A stretch of 6,413 bases of DNA from Solirubrobacterales bacterium (GTDB taxonomy: Bacteria > Actinomycetota > Thermoleophilia > Solirubrobacterales > Solirubrobacteraceae): positions 196 to 6,608 of the forward strand of contig PLYX01000104.1 in NCBI GenBank assembly GCA_003151895.1, in the 5' to 3' direction. A model generated the notes under the pieces. That model ran no database searches, had not been told where the DNA came from, and worked only from the letters and a program-made list of their open reading frames with translations. Numbering within the stretch: position 1 is the stretch's first letter; the number at the start of each line of letters is the position of its first letter. Both the position numbers and the translations under genes were made by a program. Positions 1-5,146 of this stretch are shown here, one piece after another.

Positions 1-920
1 TGCTCGTCGTGCTCTCCCTGATACTGCTGACCGCCTACTTCGGCGAGGCCCCGAGCGGTGAGCTGCACTCGGTGCAACGCGGCTTTTTGACCGTGGTGTC
101 GCCGATCCAGGATGGCGCCAACAAGGCCCTGAAGCCGGTGCGCGACCTGTTCGGCTGGTTTGGCAGCACCTTGAAAGCCAAGAGCCAGAATGCCGAATTG
201 CGCAAGCAGCTCGCCACGGTACGCAAGCAATTGACGACCAAGCAGTCCAACGAAGTCTCCTACCAACAGTTGTTGAAGCTCTACCACCTCGACAACGCGC
301 TCAGCATCTCCAACTACCGCCCGGTCACGGCGACGGTCATCTTCCAGTCGCCGAACATCTGGTATTCGACGATCACGATCGACCACGGCTCCTCCTCGGG
401 GGTGCGCGTCAACGATCCCGTGATCGCCGACGAACAGCTGATCGGCAAGGTGACGTGGGTTGCCTCCGACGGGGCGGTTGTGAGCCTGATCACCGACAGC
501 GAAGTGGAAGTCACGGCGAAGCTCAGCGCCACCGGAGCGGTGGGCTTGGTGCAGCCTGAGGTGGGGGAACCGGGGCGCCTGCTGATGCAGATTTATCAGC
601 CCTCGACCACCTCGCCCGTGCCAGGCGACTATGTGGTGACGGCGGGCACGATCTCAAGCCGTGGCGACTCGCTCTATCCGAAGGGAATCCCGATCGGCCA
701 GGTCACCTCGGTCAACGAACAGAGTGGCTTCAAGTCCGTGGAGGTGAGTCCGCTCGCAGACCTGCACAGCCTCGAAGACGTGCAGGTGCTCACCTACACC
801 TCCGGATCGCGTGCCGCGTCGGTGAGCAATCTGGCGGCCAGTCTCACGCCCGCGCGCCAGGTGAGCCCAGAAGAAGAAGCCCAGGGCGGCCAGGTCGTCC
901 AGGCGGAAGGCGGCGGGTGA
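1..920 (+). CDS. mreC: Rod shape-determining protein MreC (5' partial)
   Basis: MreC is a bitopic membrane protein of the elongasome. Its extracytoplasmic beta domains bind and activate PBP2 and connect it to MreD/MreB. The reading frame is open to the left edge (codons from base 3). GTG at 9 would start in the middle of the hydrophobic segment (VLSLILLTAYFG), so the true start and cytoplasmic tail lie outside the window. Counting from GTG 9: the end of the TM helix is at about 1-11; a helical coiled-coil-like stretch at about 55-95 (NAELRKQLATVRKQL) is the dimerising region; the two beta domains span about 104-262. Family landmarks are W118 with TITIDHGSSSGV, LIGKV at 144-148, GDYVVTAG at 206-213 and PKGIPIGQV at 224-232. 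The tail after about 265 is low-complexity and Gly/Glu-rich. The stop at 918-920 overlaps the mreD start. The assignment is very secure; only the N-terminus is missing. Confidence 0.95.
   Translation, partial: LVVLSLILLTAYFGEAPSGELHSVQRGFLTVVSPIQDGANKALKPVRDLFGWFGSTLKAKSQNAELRKQLATVRKQLTTKQSNEVSYQQLLKLYHLDNALSISNYRPVTATVIFQSPNIWYSTITIDHGSSSGVRVNDPVIADEQLIGKVTWVASDGAVVSLITDSEVEVTAKLSATGAVGLVQPEVGEPGRLLMQIYQPSTTSPVPGDYVVTAGTISSRGDSLYPKGIPIGQVTSVNEQSGFKSVEVSPLADLHSLEDVQVLTYTSGSRAASVSNLAASLTPARQVSPEEEAQGGQVVQAEGGG
905..910 (+). promoter_or_regulatory. Ribosome binding site for mreD
   Basis: GGAAGG lies inside the end of mreC, 6 bases before GTG 917 and 9 bases before ATG 920. Both starts are within usable Shine-Dalgarno distance, so the site supports initiation at this overlap but does not decide between them. 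Confidence 0.5.
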
Positions 921-1579
921 TGAGCGGGCGGGTGACGAGGCGGCGGGCAGCCTCATCGATGGGCGCCTCTCGACGCGCGCGCGCCGAGACCGGCGCGGCG
1001 TGGCTTCCGGGATCGCTCGTGTGGCGCGTGGCGGTGCTGTCGGTCGTAATCGTGTTCGTTCAGATCAGCGTCGTCTCCGAGGTGCCGGTGTTCGGGGTCA
1101 GCGTCGACCTCTCGCCGCTGCTGGTGGCGTTCACGGGCCTGCTGTGCGGTTCCATGATCGGCGCCGTCGCCGGGTTCTGTGTCGGCCTGCTGATCGACCT
1201 GGCGCTTATGCAGATGCTCGGCGTGACCTCGCTGACGTTCACGATCATCGGCTACTGGGCCGGTCGCCTGCGTGAGCTGCGCGATCCGCAGGCGGCTCTC
1301 ACGCCTCTGTTCGTCGGGGCGACCGCCGCGACGGCGGCGATGGTCGGCTACTCGGTGATCGAGTTCCTGCTGGGCGTGGATGCGCCGGTGAGCCTCGAGC
1401 TGCTGCGCGAGATCGTGGTCGGCGTGCTCGTGGACACGGTCGTCGCGTTGCCGATGTGGGCGCTCGTTCGTCGCTGCGTAGTGGGCGCCCTGCCCGACGA
1501 TCCACGCCGTCGCCGCCGCCGCGCCTACACGACGGGCGGCCTCAGCCCGCTGTCCCAGAGCAGGGGAGGCGCCCGGTGA
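917..1579 (+). CDS. mreD: Rod shape-determining protein MreD
   Basis: MreD is a small polytopic membrane protein that forms part of the MreBCD-RodA-PBP2 wall elongation complex. The 220-residue product (usual family length about 160-200) has a basic 34-residue N-terminal extension. About five or six hydrophobic segments follow, near residues 35-53, 62-78, 80-98, 104-116, 129-152 and 165-186. The MreD signature is visible as VDLSPLLVAFTGLLCGSMIG, then AGFCVGLLIDLALMQMLG and IGYWAGRL. The C-terminus holds six consecutive arginines (197-202) and probably faces the cytoplasm. Start codons are GTG 917 or ATG 920, the latter overlapping the mreC TGA by one base. ATG 959 is a third in-frame option that would remove part of the basic leader, so the start is uncertain by up to 14 codons. 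The stop overlaps the start of mrdA. Family assignment rests on the signature, membrane pattern and position between mreC and mrdA. Confidence 0.92.
   Translation: MMSGRVTRRRAASSMGASRRARAETGAAWLPGSLVWRVAVLSVVIVFVQISVVSEVPVFGVSVDLSPLLVAFTGLLCGSMIGAVAGFCVGLLIDLALMQMLGVTSLTFTIIGYWAGRLRELRDPQAALTPLFVGATAATAAMVGYSVIEFLLGVDAPVSLELLREIVVGVLVDTVVALPMWALVRRCVVGALPDDPRRRRRRAYTTGGLSPLSQSRGGAR
1562..1569 (+). promoter_or_regulatory. Strong Shine-Dalgarno site that fixes the mrdA start
   Basis: AGGGGAGG lies within the last codons of mreD, 6 bases before GTG 1576. It is the best ribosome binding site in the window. It supports GTG 1576 rather than the upstream in-frame start at 1456, which would lie deep inside mreD. 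Confidence 0.75.
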
Positions 1580-3765
1580 GCAGCATCGAGCGCTTGAAGC
1601 CCAACGAGCCGCGCACACCCGTCTCGCCCCAGCTTGCGCTGCGGGTGGCGATCCTGGGCAGCATCGCGCTCGTGATGTTCGGGATCATCTTCTTCCGCCT
1701 GTGGTACCTGCAGGTGCTCAGCGGCGAACAGTACGTCCAGCAGGCCCAGGCCAACGACCAGCGCAACCTGCCGATAGCGGCTCCGCGCGGGGAGATCCTC
1801 GATCGCACGGGCACGCCGATCGTGACGAGCAACGTGACCAACGCCGTGCAGATCCTGCCGAGCGCGCTGCCGGCGTCGGTCAAGGAAGAGGCCGCCACCT
1901 ACCAGGCGGCGGTGGCCCAGGCCGGCGGCGAATACGCGCTTGCCAAGGAACGGCTGAAGGCGTTCGAAGAGGACCTGCGCAACTCGAAACGGCACGCAAC
2001 CGCGAGCCAGCGAGCCGAGCTCGCAGCGCTCGAGCGACAGGCGCGCCTGCGCCACGTGCCGATCCCGCCGCTGCCGCGCTCGGCGGTGAAGCTGCGCCAC
2101 CTCTACGATCGCCTGGCGCCCGTGATCGGCTTGAGCCCGAGGCAGATCGACGAACGCGTGATCGCCGGGATAGTCGTGCTCCCGTACGCTCCGGTCACGG
2201 TCAAGACCGACGCTGGAGCGGCCGCGCTGACGCTGCTCGCCGAGCGCCACAACGACTTTCCCGGCGTCCGCCAGGAACAGGTGTCGATCAGGCACTACCC
2301 GTACGGCGAACTGGCGGCGCAGGTGCTCGGCTACGTCGGCCAGGTCGGCACGGAACAGCTGAAGCAGGCTGCATTTCGCGGTGTGCAGCAGGGCACGGTC
2401 GTCGGCCAGGAAGGACTTGAGTACTTCTACGACCGCTACCTGCGCGGCAAGCCCGGTGCGCGCCCCGTCCAGGTCAACGCGTTCGGCGAAGCCGAGCCGA
2501 CGAAGTTGGGGATCGTGCCGCCCAAGGCGGGTCATAGTTTGCGCCTCTCGCTCGACCTCGGCCTCGAGCAGGAGGGCGAAAAGGGGCTGCGCGAAGGCAT
2601 CGCGATCGCCAGGGCGGGCGGCAAGCCCGCCAACGGAGCGGCGTATATGGCAATGGATCCTCGCAACGGGGCAATCCTCGCGACCGGCTCCTACCCAAGC
2701 TTCAACCCCAACGTGTTCGCCAAACCGCTAACCCCCTCACAATGGGAAGCCCTGATCGGCGTCAACGAAGCGGGCGGCGGCCCACTGTTCAACAGGGCAA
2801 CACAAGGCGCCTATCCGACCGGATCGACCTTCAAGCCGATCACGGCGATGGCCGCGTTGGAAGCCGGCGTGATCACGCCCGGCGAAGCGTTCGGCGGCGG
2901 CTCGTGCATCGAAGCCGGCAAAGAGAAGTTCTGCAACTCCGGCCACACCGACTACGGCCCTCGCGATCTCGTGGAAGCGTTGAAGGTCTCCTCGGACACC
3001 TACTTCTTCCAAACCGGCGAACGCGCCAACAGTCACGGCAACATCATCCAGAACATGGCCCACCGCCTGGGCGTCGGACAGGAAACCGGCATCGACCTGC
3101 CCAAAGAGTTTCCGGGCGTCGTGCCGGATCCTGAGTGGCGAGCCAAGCGCGACCGCGAAGAGGAAGAGTGCGAGCGCGCAAAGCATGTCTCTTCGTGCGG
3201 CTATGTCGCCGAAATACGACCGTGGAGCGTCGGCGACGACATGCAGCTCGCCGTCGGACAGGGCGACCTGCTGACCGACCCGCTGCAGATGGCGGTGGCC
3301 TACTCGACGCTCGCCAACGCCTACATGCACGAAGGCCACGGGACCGTGGTGCGGCCCCACCTGGGCATGGAGATCGACGACTCCAAAGGCGGACTGGTGC
3401 AGAGCCTCAGCTCCCAGCCGGCCGGTTACGTGCACCTCAACTACTCCAATCTGAGCCTCGTGATGGAAGGCATCCACGACGCCGCCAGCCAGCCGGGCGG
3501 GACCTCCTTCGAAGTGTGGAGGGGCTGGAACCAGACGCAACATCCCGTGTACGGGAAGACTGGCACCGCCCAGCACACAGGCAAGGTAGACCAGTCGTGG
3601 TACATGTGCTACATCGCCGACCCCACCCATCCGATCGTGATCACGGTGACCGTCGAACAGGGCGGGTTCGGCGCCGAAACAGCCGCCCCGATCGCGCGGC
3701 TGATCGCTTCGAAGTGGTTCAACCAGCCCGAGAAGTTCGTCGCCGGCTCCTCCAAGACCCTATGA
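1576..3765 (+). CDS. mrdA: Penicillin-binding protein 2 (class B peptidoglycan D,D-transpeptidase)
   Basis: PBP2 cross-links glycan strands made by RodA during side-wall elongation, on the outer face of the membrane. The 729-residue protein starts at GTG 1576, chosen for its Shine-Dalgarno site and the 4-base GTGA overlap with mreD. It has a short basic cytoplasmic tail and one TM helix (about 22-43). The pedestal domain begins NLPIAAPRGEILDRTGTPI (64-82) and continues through RHYPYGELAAQVLGYVG (239-255) and GLEYFYDRYLRG (280-291). The transpeptidase domain covers about 320-715. Active-site motifs are S417-T-F-K420 (nucleophile Ser417), S472-S-D474 (an SxD form of SxN) and K660-T-G662. The PBP2-type segment LAVGQGDLLTDPLQMA is at 558-573. 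Oddities are a charged helical insert at about 101-172, making the protein longer than the usual 600-650, and cysteines C444/C453, C532/C541 and C678 in the extracytoplasmic domain. PbpB/FtsI-type division PBPs are less likely, given the mreCD-rodA context. Confidence 0.95.
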   Translation: MSSIERLKPNEPRTPVSPQLALRVAILGSIALVMFGIIFFRLWYLQVLSGEQYVQQAQANDQRNLPIAAPRGEILDRTGTPIVTSNVTNAVQILPSALPASVKEEAATYQAAVAQAGGEYALAKERLKAFEEDLRNSKRHATASQRAELAALERQARLRHVPIPPLPRSAVKLRHLYDRLAPVIGLSPRQIDERVIAGIVVLPYAPVTVKTDAGAAALTLLAERHNDFPGVRQEQVSIRHYPYGELAAQVLGYVGQVGTEQLKQAAFRGVQQGTVVGQEGLEYFYDRYLRGKPGARPVQVNAFGEAEPTKLGIVPPKAGHSLRLSLDLGLEQEGEKGLREGIAIARAGGKPANGAAYMAMDPRNGAILATGSYPSFNPNVFAKPLTPSQWEALIGVNEAGGGPLFNRATQGAYPTGSTFKPITAMAALEAGVITPGEAFGGGSCIEAGKEKFCNSGHTDYGPRDLVEALKVSSDTYFFQTGERANSHGNIIQNMAHRLGVGQETGIDLPKEFPGVVPDPEWRAKRDREEEECERAKHVSSCGYVAEIRPWSVGDDMQLAVGQGDLLTDPLQMAVAYSTLANAYMHEGHGTVVRPHLGMEIDDSKGGLVQSLSSQPAGYVHLNYSNLSLVMEGIHDAASQPGGTSFEVWRGWNQTQHPVYGKTGTAQHTGKVDQSWYMCYIADPTHPIVITVTVEQGGFGAETAAPIARLIASKWFNQPEKFVAGSSKTL

Positions 3766-4967
3766 CGTCAACCGCCATGAGTCCGATCGAGGTGCCCGAT
3801 GAGACCCCTGTCCACGGCGCCCGCACGCTGCGTCTGCCACTCGACCCGCTGCTGACGCTCGCCACGATCGGCCTCGGGATCTGCTCGATCGTCACCCTCC
3901 GCGTGGCCACGCGCAAATTCGTGCCGGGCCAGCCGCGCTACTACGTGGATCGCCAGGCGACCTATCTGATCGTCGGGCTGGTGCTGATGGTGGTGCTGTC
4001 GCGCGTGGACTACTCGCGCCTGCGCCATCTCATGTATGGCATCTATGGGGCGCTGATGCTGAGCATCCTCGCGGTGCTCGCGCTTGGCCACAAGACCGCG
4101 CTGGGCGCCCAGCGCGCGATCGAATTCCCGCTCTTCTCCTTCCAGGCGTCCGAGCTTGGCAAGGTGCTCTTGATCCTCGCGCTGTCGGCCTTCGTGGTCA
4201 ACCGCTCCAGGCGCCTGCGCGATCTGGACACGACAGCTCGCGTGATGCTCGTGGCGCTCGTGCCCGCGATGCTCGTGATCGCCCAGCCCGACCTCGGCTC
4301 GGGCCTGGTGTACATGGCGATCGCGTTCATGCTGCTGTTCGTCGCGGGCACCTCGTGGCGGCAGTTGACGGCGCTGGTCGCGCTGGTCGCCGTGTCGGGC
4401 GCTTTCGTGCTCGTGGCGGCGCCGGCGGCCGGCGTGCACGTGCTCAAGCCCTACCAGATGGAACGCTTGACGGCCTTCCTGCACCCGTCGAGCGACCCCA
4501 AAAAGAAGGGCGCCTATCAGCAGGAGGAGTCGAAGGTGGCGATCGGCGCCGGACAGAAGACCGGCCGTGGCGTGAACTCGACTCAGATCAAGGGCAACTA
4601 CGTGCCGGAGGACGACACCGATTTCATCTTCGCCGCGGTAGGCGAGCAGTACGGCTTCGTCGGCGCGGCGCTCGTGCTGTCCCTCTACGCGCTGCTCATA
4701 TGGCGCACGCTGCGCATACTCACGATGGCCAAGGACCTGTTCGGCTCGCTGGTGGCCGCCGGGGTTGTGGCTATGCTGATGTTCCAGGTGTTCGTGAGCG
4801 TGGGGATGTCGGTTGGGATAATGCCCATCACCGGCGTCACGCTACCGCTCATGAGCTATGGCGGCTCGTCGGTCATAACGACACTGTTGGCCGTGGGTCT
4901 ATTGCAATCGATCTACGTTCAAGCAGGCGCCTCACAGGCGATGAAGGGCCGCGTTTACCGCTACTAG
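3762..4967 (+). CDS. rodA: RodA, SEDS-family peptidoglycan glycosyltransferase
   Basis: RodA is the polytopic SEDS polymerase that joins lipid II into glycan chains, working as a pair with PBP2. The 401-residue product starts at ATG 3762, overlapping the mrdA stop (ATGA). No Shine-Dalgarno site is visible, so translation is probably coupled to mrdA. ATG 3777 is an alternative start five codons downstream. About ten hydrophobic segments are seen (near 29-48, 66-82, 90-108, 131-147, 160-174, 178-195, 201-221, 298-316, 328-350 and 366-386). Family motifs are GAQRAIEF then FQASELGK (115-134), AQPDLGSGLVY (174-184), a large loop at 225-290 with PEDDTDFIFAAVGEQYGFVG (282-301) that contains the presumed catalytic Asp287, and ITGVTLPLMSYGGSS (356-370). 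The first motif differs from the usual GA-R-W and QPSE forms. Length and motifs fit RodA/FtsW; placement beside mrdA rather than division genes favours RodA. Confidence 0.94.
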   Translation: MTSTAMSPIEVPDETPVHGARTLRLPLDPLLTLATIGLGICSIVTLRVATRKFVPGQPRYYVDRQATYLIVGLVLMVVLSRVDYSRLRHLMYGIYGALMLSILAVLALGHKTALGAQRAIEFPLFSFQASELGKVLLILALSAFVVNRSRRLRDLDTTARVMLVALVPAMLVIAQPDLGSGLVYMAIAFMLLFVAGTSWRQLTALVALVAVSGAFVLVAAPAAGVHVLKPYQMERLTAFLHPSSDPKKKGAYQQEESKVAIGAGQKTGRGVNSTQIKGNYVPEDDTDFIFAAVGEQYGFVGAALVLSLYALLIWRTLRILTMAKDLFGSLVAAGVVAMLMFQVFVSVGMSVGIMPITGVTLPLMSYGGSSVITTLLAVGLLQSIYVQAGASQAMKGRVYRY

Positions 4968-5146
4968 ACAGATGTACGCCGATCCCCAACAACCAGCCAA
5001 GGCAGCGCCCGTGACCGCACAGGTCCGGCGCCTATCCGCTTGGGACTCGGCGAGCACCGGCCCCTTGGGCGGGACCCTGGCCGCACCGGCCGGGGCTCCC
5101 CTCGCCCAGGGCTGGGCCAACACACATACCGAAAGACTGGATCAAA
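4968..5146 (+). promoter_or_regulatory. Intergenic gap, probable 5' leader of the RNase E/G gene
   Basis: The 179 bases between the rodA stop and the TTG start hold no convincing gene. No good -35/-10 pair is visible, nor a terminator with a T-run after rodA, so readthrough from rodA is possible. The middle (about 5045-5118) is very GC-rich, with a 9-base direct repeat GCACCGGCC at 5054-5062 and 5083-5091 and complementary arms described separately. The last 30 bases before the TTG are clearly richer in A and lack strong pairing, as expected for an accessible initiation region. RNase E in E. coli regulates its own mRNA through the 5' leader; a similar role here is only a suggestion. Confidence 0.35.
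5059..5118 (+). other. Possible RNA hairpin before the RNase gene
   Basis: GGCCC at 5059-5063 can pair with GGGCC at 5114-5118, and CCCTGG at 5075-5080 with CCAGGG at 5106-5111, giving an interrupted stem. A competing local hairpin is GCCCA (5104-5108) with TGGGC (5113-5117) around a 4-base loop. There is no following U-run, so it does not look like an intrinsic terminator. In sequence this GC-rich, short complementary arms arise by chance. Confidence 0.25.

Noticed and set aside
1456..1575. Upstream extension of the PBP2 frame to a start at 1456
   Set aside because: It would overlap mreD by 124 bases and add a Pro/Arg/Ser-rich leader without family similarity. GTG 1576 has a strong Shine-Dalgarno site and the standard GTGA junction.
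1525..2535. Long minus-strand open frame (336 codons) opposite mrdA
   Set aside because: High third-position GC on the + strand leaves the opposite strand open by chance. The product is Arg/His/Leu-rich without recognisable motifs.
2737..3630. Minus-strand open frame (297 codons) opposite the transpeptidase domain
   Set aside because: Same GC-driven shadow effect; the + strand holds the verified PBP2 active-site motifs.
3135..3761. Long upstream extension of the RodA frame inside mrdA
   Set aside because: The translation is Arg-rich frame-shadow sequence in a GC-rich gene, with no membrane segments. The PBP2 frame there contains conserved motifs, and ATG 3762 gives a normal-length RodA.
4968..5146. 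Intrinsic terminator or sigma-70-type promoter between rodA and the RNase gene
   Set aside because: GC-rich hairpins are present but no T-run follows. No pair of -35/-10 hexamers with proper spacing was found by eye.
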